The notes under the pieces were generated by a model. The model had not been told where the DNA came from, ran no database searches, and was given only the letters and a program-made list of their open reading frames with translations. From Flavobacteriales bacterium UBA7666 (GTDB lineage: Bacteria > Bacteroidota > Bacteroidia > Flavobacteriales_D > Crocinitomicaceae), in NCBI GenBank assembly GCA_002483265.1, contig DLHO01000009.1, forward strand, positions 163,128 to 227,127: a DNA stretch of 64,000 nt, given 5' to 3'. Of this stretch, positions 35,111 to 43,071 are shown one piece after another (position 1 is the first letter of the stretch; every line of letters begins with the position of its first letter). Position numbers and translations under genes: made by a program.

Positions 35111-36265
35111 TTAAGCCAATGCTTGTTTTAAATCTGCAATCAGATCGTCCACGTGTTCAACACCAACGCTTAATCGAAGTAAGTTGTCTACAACACCTGC
35201 CTTTTCTCTTTCTTCCTTTGGAATAGAAGCGTGCGTCATAGTTGCCGGATGATTAATCAATGATTCAACACCTCCCAAAGATTCTGCTAAAGAGAAAACA
35301 TGGAATGAGGAAGCAACACGATACGTGTTTTCAATGCTTTTATCTTTCAGAACAATCGAGATCATTCCACCAAAATCGCGCATTTGTTTCTTCGCAATTT
35401 CATGATTCGGGTGTTCAGGAAAACCTGGCCAATATACTTTTTCAATTGCCGGATGATCTTTCAGGAAATGTGCAATCTGTTTCCCATTTTCACAATGGCG
35501 TTGCATACGTAAGTGCAATGTTTTAATTCCTCTTAATACTAAAAAGGAATCCATTGGTCCCGGATTTGCTCCTGAACTGTTTAATATAAAGTACAATTGT
35601 TCATGAATCGCATCGTCATTGGTGATCAAAGCTCCCATAACAACGTCTGAGTGACCTCCCAAGTATTTGGTAACGGAATGCATCACAATCGTTGCTCCTA
35701 AATCCAATGGGTTTTGCAAATAAGGAGAAGCGAATGTATTGTCAGCAACCATAATGATATTGTTTGCTTTCGCAATTGCAGAAACTGCTTCGATATCGAT
35801 AATCTGCATCGTTGGATTTGTCGGAGTTTCTGCCCAAATCAGCTTGGTATTTGCATTGATGTATTGATTTACATTTGCTGCATTTGTCAAATCAATGAAG
35901 TGAAACTTGATCCCGAATTTCTCATAGATCTTAGTAAACAAACGGTATGTTCCACCATATAGATCGTCTCCGGTAATGACTTCATCACCCGGTTTTAATA
36001 ACTTAAGTACAGCATCAGTTGCCGCAACACCACTACTAAAACAAACACAGTGTTTTCCATTTTCCAAAGCAGCAATATTTGCCTGAAGTGCATCACGAGT
36101 GGGGTTTTTCCCTCTGGCATATCCGTAACCTTTATTTACTCCCGGAGATTCCTGAACGTAAGTAGAAGTTTGAAAAATTGGAGTCATGATTGCTCCCGTT
36201 GTTGGATCAGGTTGCACACCAGCATGAATCGCTTTGGTGCCGAATTTCATATCTTGTTCTTTCAT
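35111..36265 (-). CDS. cystathionine gamma-synthase/lyase family PLP enzyme
   Basis: The 384-residue Cys/Met-metabolism PLP enzyme has the PLP-phosphate segment YGYARGKNPTRDALQ, the GDDLYGGTYRLF loop, the aspartate in VADNTFASP and the Schiff-base lysine in HSVTKYLGGHSD. Sequence alone does not separate synthase from lyase; the whole family can release cysteine persulfide or H2S from cystine/cysteine. ATG 36263-36265 is chosen; the earlier start is a GTG. A perfect -7 box (TAACTTTG, 36295-36302) precedes it. It lies beside a methyltransferase, a persulfide dioxygenase and a sulfite exporter gene. Confidence 0.93.
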   Translation of the reverse strand: MKEQDMKFGTKAIHAGVQPDPTTGAIMTPIFQTSTYVQESPGVNKGYGYARGKNPTRDALQANIAALENGKHCVCFSSGVAATDAVLKLLKPGDEVITGDDLYGGTYRLFTKIYEKFGIKFHFIDLTNAANVNQYINANTKLIWAETPTNPTMQIIDIEAVSAIAKANNIIMVADNTFASPYLQNPLDLGATIVMHSVTKYLGGHSDVVMGALITNDDAIHEQLYFILNSSGANPGPMDSFLVLRGIKTLHLRMQRHCENGKQIAHFLKDHPAIEKVYWPGFPEHPNHEIAKKQMRDFGGMISIVLKDKSIENTYRVASSFHVFSLAESLGGVESLINHPATMTHASIPKEEREKAGVVDNLLRLSVGVEHVDDLIADLKQALA

Positions 36266-36294
36266 AGAAAATGGATTCACTTTTTATAGAATTA

Positions 36295-36302
36295 CAAAGT
36301 TA
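36295..36302 (-). promoter_or_regulatory. -7 promoter box of the transsulfuration gene
   Basis: TAACTTTG on the minus strand is a perfect consensus match, 29 bases upstream of the ATG. Confidence 0.6.
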
Positions 36303-36407
36303 ATCGTTCGGTAAAGAAATCAGGGGGATTCTCGAAAATATTCTTTTCTGCACATTTCTGTCAAAGGAGTTTTCAACTGAAAGATGAGGTTTAAGAAGGG
36401 ATGGTTG

Positions 36408-37058
36408 TCATGAAGCAAATTCCCGGTTTTGTTTTTTTTGCAGGTTGATAAATACTTCCGAACCCATTCTAGCTGGCACACTGTTATAGCATTCGGCCAT
36501 TGTTGTAATTTCGAAATTCGGCTCGAAAATGGAATTGTATTCCAGTAAATCACCTCCGAATGGCGGACCTTGATGTGTAAATGTGCGATTAAACAAAACT
36601 CCAATCAGTTTTCCGTGCGGATTTAATAGGGAGGTCATTTTATTCGAATAGCTATTGCGCTTCTTGGGATCAATAGCACAAAAGAATGTCTGTTCGATGA
36701 CCAAATCATAGGTTCCCTGATGCAGAAAAAAGTCTTCACATAAAATTCGGATCCCTTCCTGATTCTCAAATTTGGCTTGTAAACCTTCAACTGCTTTTGG
36801 AGCGATATCAATTAAGGTGATATTCGTAAATCCATTTGAAAGCAGGTATTCTGCTTCGTAAGCATTTCCGCAACCGGGAATCAAAATGGCTGCTTCTTTG
36901 TTGGGATATTGGGATAAATAGTTGGTGATTGAAGGAGAAGCAAAACCGGTATCCCAACCGGTTTCGCTCATTTCCCATCGCTCATTCCAATAAGAAACAT
37001 CAAGCTGTTGCTCCTTGTTTTTTGTCAGGGGTTGTAGTTTTTTTTCTCCGTTCTCCAT
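36408..37058 (-). CDS. TPMT-family SAM methyltransferase (thiol/sulfide methyltransferase-like)
   Basis: The 216-residue methyltransferase has the thiopurine-methyltransferase family start (YWNERWEMSETGWDTGFASP), motif I ILIPGCGNAYEAEYL and motif IV VIEQTFFCAIDP. Known members methylate thiopurines, halides or hydrosulfide. The gene lies 34 bases after the persulfide dioxygenase gene on the same strand, so a role in methylating sulfide or a thiol fits the context. The actual substrate is an inference. Confidence 0.82.
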   Translation of the reverse strand: MENGEKKLQPLTKNKEQQLDVSYWNERWEMSETGWDTGFASPSITNYLSQYPNKEAAILIPGCGNAYEAEYLLSNGFTNITLIDIAPKAVEGLQAKFENQEGIRILCEDFFLHQGTYDLVIEQTFFCAIDPKKRNSYSNKMTSLLNPHGKLIGVLFNRTFTHQGPPFGGDLLEYNSIFEPNFEITTMAECYNSVPARMGSEVFINLQKKQNREFAS

Positions 37059-37092
37059 TGTTGTATAATCTGCTTGATAAAATAAGATTCAA

Positions 37093-38505
37093 TTAGCTGT
37101 GCACTTTGCTCTGACATACGAAAGCACTTTTAGGCACATTGGTTGTCGAAATGGCATTGAATCCACCGGCAACTTCCGTAAAGTTTCGGTATCCTCGTGC
37201 TTGTAAAATACTTGCAGCAATCATACTTCGATAACCTCCTGCACAATGCAGGTAGAAGTGCTCTTGTGGCTGCACATCCTTGATCCAGTCATTGATGTAT
37301 GCCAAGGGCTTGCTGTATGCTTCTTCGATGTGTTCAGCCGCGTATTCGCTTTCTTTGCGGACGTCAAGGATTTTACTTTTACCGATTTTTACTTCCGAAG
37401 CAAATTGTTCGGCTGTGATGCGGTTTACCATGTCAATTTCCTTCGCAGCATTCACCCAGAAATGAAAACCGCCACTCAAATGACCCAATACATTGTCAAA
37501 GCCAACACGACTCAATCGGGTAATTGCTTCTTCTTCTTTCCCTTCGTCAGTAACTAATAAAATCGGTTGTTTGACATCAACAATCAATGCGCCGACCCAC
37601 GGGGCAAAATCTCCATCCAAACCGATGTTTATGGATTGTGGAATGAATCCGAGCGCAAATTCCTGATCGCTTCTCGTATCCAAAATCAAGGCTCCGGTGC
37701 TCTCTGCAACCGCTTCAAATTCACCAACAGATAATGAGTTCATTCCATGGCTCAATACGTTTTCGAATTCGTCGTATCCTTTTTTATTCATTGCTACGTT
37801 CATTCCAAAGTAGGCAGGAGGAGGCAATAATCCTTCCGTTACCGATTCAATAAAAGCTTCCTTGTTTGGTTGATTCAGGGCATAGTTCATTTTCTTTTGA
37901 TTCCCCAAACTGTCAACCGTTTCCTTCATCATGTTTTTTCCACAAGCAGAACCTGCTCCGTGTGCCGGATAAACGGTAATGTCATCTGAAAGCGGTAGAA
38001 TTTTAGTGTAAATACTATCGTATAATAATCCGGCTAATTCTTCTTTCGTAAGCTGCGCGGCTTTTTGCGCTAAATCAGGTCTTCCTACATCACCCAAGAA
38101 AAGGGTGTCTCCGCTGAATAATGCCGTTTCCTTGCCATGCTCATCAATTAACAAAAAGCAAGAACTTTCCATGGTATGTCCCGGAGTGTGTAATACTTTT
38201 AGTTTGATATCACCGATTTCAAATACCTGATTGTCTGTTGCAACAATGGCATCGAATTCTGGTTTAGCTGTTGGACCATAAACAATCGATGCGTGGGTTT
38301 TCTTGCTTAAGTCAAGATGACCGCTAACGAAATCCGCATGAAAGTGGGTTTCAAAAATGTATTTGAGTTTCACGCCGTCGTATTCCAATCGGTCGATGTA
38401 GGGTTGTGTTTCTCTTAATGGGTCAATAATTGCCGCTTCTCCGTTTGACGTGATGTAGTATGCTCCTTGTGCCAGACATCCCGTATAAATTTGTTCGATT
38501 TTCAT
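37093..38505 (-). CDS. persulfide dioxygenase-rhodanese fusion (MBL fold)
   Basis: The 470-residue protein has an N-terminal ETHE1-like metallo-beta-lactamase domain: iron ligands in ETHFHADFVSGH (H54, H56, D58), the LHTPGHT histidine and the FSGDTLFLGDVGRPDL aspartate. Two rhodanese domains follow. The second keeps the active-site cysteine (HCAGGYRS, C421). The first (from about 265) has lost its cysteine and is structural. The enzyme oxidises persulfide to sulfite; the active rhodanese can hand over sulfane sulfur. A 19-bp regulatory box lies upstream of the start. The downstream neighbours are the methyltransferase and transsulfuration genes. Confidence 0.93.
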   Translation of the reverse strand: MKIEQIYTGCLAQGAYYITSNGEAAIIDPLRETQPYIDRLEYDGVKLKYIFETHFHADFVSGHLDLSKKTHASIVYGPTAKPEFDAIVATDNQVFEIGDIKLKVLHTPGHTMESSCFLLIDEHGKETALFSGDTLFLGDVGRPDLAQKAAQLTKEELAGLLYDSIYTKILPLSDDITVYPAHGAGSACGKNMMKETVDSLGNQKKMNYALNQPNKEAFIESVTEGLLPPPAYFGMNVAMNKKGYDEFENVLSHGMNSLSVGEFEAVAESTGALILDTRSDQEFALGFIPQSINIGLDGDFAPWVGALIVDVKQPILLVTDEGKEEEAITRLSRVGFDNVLGHLSGGFHFWVNAAKEIDMVNRITAEQFASEVKIGKSKILDVRKESEYAAEHIEEAYSKPLAYINDWIKDVQPQEHFYLHCAGGYRSMIAASILQARGYRNFTEVAGGFNAISTTNVPKSAFVCQSKVHS

Positions 38506-38543
38506 GTGTTTGAAATTTGATGTTCTTAACTCATTTGATAATA

Positions 38544-38590
38544 CAAAGGTGCATCGATTGTTTTTGGTTTTCAGCTACTTTGGTTACATA
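38544..38590 (-). promoter_or_regulatory. Crp/Fnr-like box plus -7 element ahead of the persulfide dioxygenase
   Basis: On the minus strand, TATGTAACCAAAGTAGCTG (38572-38590) is followed after exactly 20 bases by CACCTTTG (38544-38551). The box resembles a TGTAAC-N4-GTTACA dyad with a degenerate right half. Its centre lies near -41 of the presumed transcript start, as for class II activators. The same box and spacing precede the tauE gene. Confidence 0.65.
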
Positions 38591-38624
38591 AGTAAATTCA
38601 GACCTTAACGACGTATTCACTTTT

Positions 38625-39419
38625 TTAAGTCAGAAAAAGTTCTTTTATAACAATGAAAACACCCATCGCGAGCACAAACCAACCAAATATCGGCTTCAGC
38701 CGTGCCCCATTGATCTTTTTGGATAATGCCATGCCAATGAAAATTCCAGTGATGGCGAACAAGGTGATGATTCCCAAAAATTTCCATTCGATTTCCGTTC
38801 CATGAAGCGAAAATAAGAATCCGGTGAGTGAATTGATAGCAATGATTACCAGAGAAGTTCCTACCGCGGTCTTCATCGGGAGTTTTAAGAAGTTGACCAA
38901 AGCCGGTATTATTAGAAAACCGCCGCCAGCACCCACGATACCGGTCACAATTCCCACAAATAATCCCTGAAGAATCAAAAAAATGTAATTGGGCTTCCCT
39001 TGTCTTACCGGAACTGACGAAGTCTCCTGTTTCTTTATCATGCTATAAGCAGCGGCAATCATCAATAGTGCAAACAAAAGCATGAAGAAAATACTCTTCG
39101 TGATATCAAAACCTTTGATTTGGAAAAGGTGTTCCGGAATTGCAGGAACAATAAACCTTCTGGTAAAAAACACCATTGCAATGGATGGAATTCCAAAAGC
39201 AAGAACGGTGATCCGATCCACTTGTCCGCGTTTGAAATAGAAAACAGAACCGACCAAACTGGTCGTGCCTACCACAAAAAGCGAATAGGTGGTTGACAAA
39301 ATTGTGTCTAAACCGAATAAATAAACCAAAACAGGAACCGTTAGAATACTTCCTCCTCCTCCGATTAGTCCTAGTAAAATTCCAATAAAAACAGAAGCGA
39401 AATAACCGATGATATCCAT
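38625..39419 (-). CDS. TauE/SafE family sulfite exporter
   Basis: The 264-residue membrane protein has about eight helices in two halves. Each half opens with the family glycine cluster (LIGGGGSILTVP at the N-terminus, GIVGAGGGFLIIP in the middle). TauE/SafE proteins export sulfite, sulfoacetate or related anions. It lies directly upstream of the persulfide dioxygenase gene, has its own copy of the shared 19-bp box, and so is likely to remove the sulfite made by that enzyme. Confidence 0.9.
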   Translation of the reverse strand: MDIIGYFASVFIGILLGLIGGGGSILTVPVLVYLFGLDTILSTTYSLFVVGTTSLVGSVFYFKRGQVDRITVLAFGIPSIAMVFFTRRFIVPAIPEHLFQIKGFDITKSIFFMLLFALLMIAAAYSMIKKQETSSVPVRQGKPNYIFLILQGLFVGIVTGIVGAGGGFLIIPALVNFLKLPMKTAVGTSLVIIAINSLTGFLFSLHGTEIEWKFLGIITLFAITGIFIGMALSKKINGARLKPIFGWFVLAMGVFIVIKELFLT

Positions 39420-39438
39420 TCAAATCTAAATTGTTTTG

Positions 39439-39485
39439 CAAAAATGCATTTATCCATAAAACGAAACAGCTACTTTGGTTACATA
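39439..39485 (-). promoter_or_regulatory. Crp/Fnr-like box plus -7 element ahead of tauE
   Basis: TATGTAACCAAAGTAGCTG (39467-39485, minus strand) is identical over 19 bases to the box at 38572-38590. It is again exactly 20 bases from a CAnnTTTG element (CATTTTTG, 39439-39446). The spacer sequences are unrelated, so the box and spacing are conserved independently. Confidence 0.65.
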
Positions 39486-39642
39486 TCCGTTATTTTATTT
39501 CTCATTCTGACCTGTTTCTTTGAATCCGATCGTTTATTCCGATTTTCAATCATTTAAATGAAGGTTTTATAGAATACTCTTGTACTGCAATTTCTAAACG
39601 GCTTTAATATCTTCCTTTTCACTATTTTCGTCATGCAATTCA

Positions 39643-42600
39643 ATGAGTTATTCACCAACAAATATCCGCGATTTTATCCATGCCTTATCAGACATGCCCA
39701 AGACGGATATGCTGGTAAATCTCACGGAATCGGAGAATTCACTCATTCATTTGGATGAACTTCCGAAGGATAAGTTTCAGGTTCAATTGGAGGGTAAATG
39801 GAAAACGATTTGGCAAACTGCTAATAAGTTTCGCTTAGAATCGGATGTGAACTCCTTGTGTTTGGTTTTTGGAACAGTCTCTACTACTATCCAAACCGGA
39901 ACGATCAAATCTCCTTTACTGATCATTCCATTGAATTGGGAAACCATTCGCATCAGCAATACGCTTCAATTGGAAATAATGGAAGAATCGATCGAGATCA
40001 ATCCTTACATCAAATTCCTTTATTCCGAATTGAATAATGAAACGCTGCATGATTTTCCGGATGATCTGAACTTGAGTGAAAAACTGGAATGGGTAATGAA
40101 TCAATTCCGTAATTTGAGTTTGGAAACTGAAGTGTCTCATGAAATCCATGTTGGAAATTTTCATTACCACCGCTTTCATCTACTGCGTGAATTGGAAGGA
40201 ATTGAACGATCAGAACGAAAAAGTACATTGGTTGAACAGTTGTTGGGAAACGATTTTGAAGCATTCCAAGAAATCGATTTGCCAGCCGATTTGATTTATC
40301 CGGCGGATGTCGATCAAAAACAAGTTTTCAATACCTTAAACTCAAAAAATGTCTTGCTTCAAGGTCCTCCGGGAACAGGAAAATCGCAAGTGTTAATTAA
40401 TATTCTCGGAAAATCGCTGAAAAGTGGATTGAAAACCTTGGTCGTTTCTGAAAAAAGAGTTGCATTGGATGTGTTAGTGAAAAAACTCGCCGAGTTGCAA
40501 CTTCAACCCTTTGCATTTGTAGTACACAGTCAAACAAAATCAAAGGATTTATTGACTCAATTGAAAGCCACATGGAATATGCTGGAAAGTGCTGAGATTC
40601 AATCTGCACGGAATTTGCGACTTTCGGAACAGCTCCATGCAAACTTGCAATTGTTGCTTGATCGTTTAAATACATCCGATTATTTTGCGGGTGTTTCGTA
40701 TAAAGAACTTCAGGAACTACTTCAGGAAACACCCATTCAAATCGAAAAATTCTCCAGTTTAAGTCCAACGATTGATGAATGGTTAAAGCATAAACCAACC
40801 ATTCAAAAAGTGGATTTGCAGCTAGGTGGTTTTTCTAAATTAACCGGATTAAAACCAGCGTTTTTCGAACAATGGAATGGAGATCAGTTGATCAAAACCA
40901 GTTTGCTCAATTTGAATTCGCTGCAAACCAACTTGAAAGATTTGGTTTCGTTTGGTGATCTGGAAAAACTGATTGCTGTTTTGGGACGTTGTCAATTGGT
41001 TGAAAACGAGTATTACAAAGCATATAGTCAACTCATTTCGAAACCAAGAGAATGGAAGAGGTTTCAAAAACAGCTTCAGTTGCTGAAAGAGTTGAATGAA
41101 AAGATAACTTCCATTGAAACGGAGAATCAGATTTGGAAACAACCACCTTCCAAAAGTCAATTGGAATCATGGGAACAGGCAGTCAGCTGGATGCAATTGC
41201 GCAAGCGAAAAAAAGCCATTGTAAAATTACTGAATGATCCTTCTGTTTTACCTGAAATTGCACTTGCAAATTGGAAAAATTACCTATCAGAAACAGATAG
41301 AATAAAAGAGCTGGAATCCTATTTCAATGAACTTGGTTTGGATACAAATAGGCATGCGCTGGATATGGGAGTACTTTATGCAGCAAGTTTGGAAAAGGAA
41401 AGTGGCTCATTGCTAAGTGAAATTGCTTCCTGGACAAAGGAAAAACGGTTGTCGATTATTGAATCCGGTTCGGAACTCAATCAATTGCGATCAAATTTGA
41501 TCCGTTATTTCAACATGCAAGATGAGGTGGTTTTGACAGCTTTTTTACTTCAAAAACAAACTGAATTTGTAGAATTGAGTGCCCTATATGAGGATCTGAA
41601 ACAACTTCCGCGTTTTTTCTTTACTCTATTGGAAGACGTCAATTCGTGGGAAGGACTGCAATCCATGATTCTGTTTAGTTCCCTGAGGAAGATAGAATCG
41701 GTTACTCCGGAGATTGTCAAATTTTCCGGAGAAACATTGAAAGAACGCTTAAATACACTAATCGAAACGGAGAATCAGGAATTTGCTGATTTTGCAACTT
41801 CACTCCGGGTTCAGATCCAAAAACAGTTTGCTGAATTCGAAGAACTTTTAAGAATTCCGGCTCAAAAGCTTTCTGTTTCTCAAAAAGAACTCAAAGCACG
41901 TTTAAAAAAGGGGAAGTCGCTTTTAGTAAAAGAATTCGGAAAATCGAGAAATAATCCTTCCATCCAAAACCTGCTGGCAAGTGATGCAAAAGAATGGATA
42001 CAATTACTCATTCCAATTTGGTTGGCAACACCCAATCAGGTAGCAGATCATTTTCCTTTGGAAATGGAATTGTTTGATTTGGCACTTTTTGATGAGGCAA
42101 GTCAGCTTCCTTTGCCCAGTGCGTTGGGATCTTTGTTTCGTTCCAAAAGAGCATTGGTTGCAGGAGATGAGCAGCAAATGGCTCCTTCCACTTATTTCGG
42201 TAAAAATTTCGGATTCCACGATTTGCTGCATCAGGCATCCTATTATTTTGAACGAGTTCCATTAAGACATCATTATCGATCTGAATACCGCGAATTGATT
42301 CAGTTTTCGAATAAACATTTTTACAAAGACGAGTTGATTGTTTATCCTTCTCCACAGCGAAAAGAAGTGCTTTTCCATGAGTTTGTTGCCGATGGAATTT
42401 TTGAGGAACGGAAGAATCAGCCCGAAGCCAAAGCTGTTGCAGCTTATTTGGATGCATTTAAAAACTGGGACAATCAAACCCTCGGAATTGTAGCTTTTTC
42501 TGAGGAACAATTAAAAACTATCTGGAAAGAATGTTCCCCGCGAGTGCAGGAACTGATTGCGATTAAACAGGAGGAAAACACACTTTTCTTCAAAGCACTT

Positions 42601-43017
42601 GAAAATGTTCAAGGAGACGAAGCAGATAATTTGATCATCAGTTTGGGCTATGCAAGAAATCCGGAAGGATCATTCCAAATGCGTTTCGGACCATTGAACC
42701 AAGCAAATGGTCACAAGCGATTGAATGTATTATTGACCCGGGCGAAACAGGAAATTCACTTTTTTACTTCGGTGAAAGCAGTAGACTTTGAGTTGTCGGA
42801 TAATGAATCGGTGAATTTACTTCGTAGATTTTTACTGGAATTGGAGGCTTATCAAACATCCGATAAAGAGTTGGTTTTTCCTTATGGTTTGGAAGTTGAA
42901 ACAATTGAAAACAAACAGGTGAGTTTCAAAAATAGTTATGCCCAAATTCCAATCGGACAAGACTTGGTTACCTTTCATCGCGTGATGAATCAACGAGGCT
43001 GGCAGTTAAATTATTAG
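39643..43017 (+). CDS. SF1 helicase with DUF4011-like N-terminus
   Basis: The 1124-residue protein starts with a DUF4011-like domain (SPLLIIPLNWETI, about 82-94). The UPF1-type superfamily 1 helicase follows: Walker A GPPGTGKS (241-248), Walker B ALFDEASQ (D817, E818), motif III GDEQQM (from 841), HHYRSEYRE, VQGDEADNLI and the motif VI arginine in NVLLTRAKQE. About 450 residues between motifs Ia and II are predicted helical and coiled-coil. Relatives often carry a C-terminal DUF3320 or endonuclease domain; here the protein ends about 70 residues after motif VI with no nuclease motif visible. An imperfect -7 box TATTTTCG (39623-39630) precedes it. Confidence 0.85.
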   Translation: MSYSPTNIRDFIHALSDMPKTDMLVNLTESENSLIHLDELPKDKFQVQLEGKWKTIWQTANKFRLESDVNSLCLVFGTVSTTIQTGTIKSPLLIIPLNWETIRISNTLQLEIMEESIEINPYIKFLYSELNNETLHDFPDDLNLSEKLEWVMNQFRNLSLETEVSHEIHVGNFHYHRFHLLRELEGIERSERKSTLVEQLLGNDFEAFQEIDLPADLIYPADVDQKQVFNTLNSKNVLLQGPPGTGKSQVLINILGKSLKSGLKTLVVSEKRVALDVLVKKLAELQLQPFAFVVHSQTKSKDLLTQLKATWNMLESAEIQSARNLRLSEQLHANLQLLLDRLNTSDYFAGVSYKELQELLQETPIQIEKFSSLSPTIDEWLKHKPTIQKVDLQLGGFSKLTGLKPAFFEQWNGDQLIKTSLLNLNSLQTNLKDLVSFGDLEKLIAVLGRCQLVENEYYKAYSQLISKPREWKRFQKQLQLLKELNEKITSIETENQIWKQPPSKSQLESWEQAVSWMQLRKRKKAIVKLLNDPSVLPEIALANWKNYLSETDRIKELESYFNELGLDTNRHALDMGVLYAASLEKESGSLLSEIASWTKEKRLSIIESGSELNQLRSNLIRYFNMQDEVVLTAFLLQKQTEFVELSALYEDLKQLPRFFFTLLEDVNSWEGLQSMILFSSLRKIESVTPEIVKFSGETLKERLNTLIETENQEFADFATSLRVQIQKQFAEFEELLRIPAQKLSVSQKELKARLKKGKSLLVKEFGKSRNNPSIQNLLASDAKEWIQLLIPIWLATPNQVADHFPLEMELFDLALFDEASQLPLPSALGSLFRSKRALVAGDEQQMAPSTYFGKNFGFHDLLHQASYYFERVPLRHHYRSEYRELIQFSNKHFYKDELIVYPSPQRKEVLFHEFVADGIFEERKNQPEAKAVAAYLDAFKNWDNQTLGIVAFSEEQLKTIWKECSPRVQELIAIKQEENTLFFKALENVQGDEADNLIISLGYARNPEGSFQMRFGPLNQANGHKRLNVLLTRAKQEIHFFTSVKAVDFELSDNESVNLLRRFLLELEAYQTSDKELVFPYGLEVETIENKQVSFKNSYAQIPIGQDLVTFHRVMNQRGWQLNY

Positions 43018-43071
43018 CTGAAACTTTATATTTTCTTTTTTTGTACATTGGACAACTTATAAAAACTGAAA

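Noticed and set aside
39643..43017. A phage defence island around the SF1 helicase
   Set aside because: Neighbours are sulfur genes, a secreted protease and polA. No nuclease, methylase, TIR or other defence partner is present.
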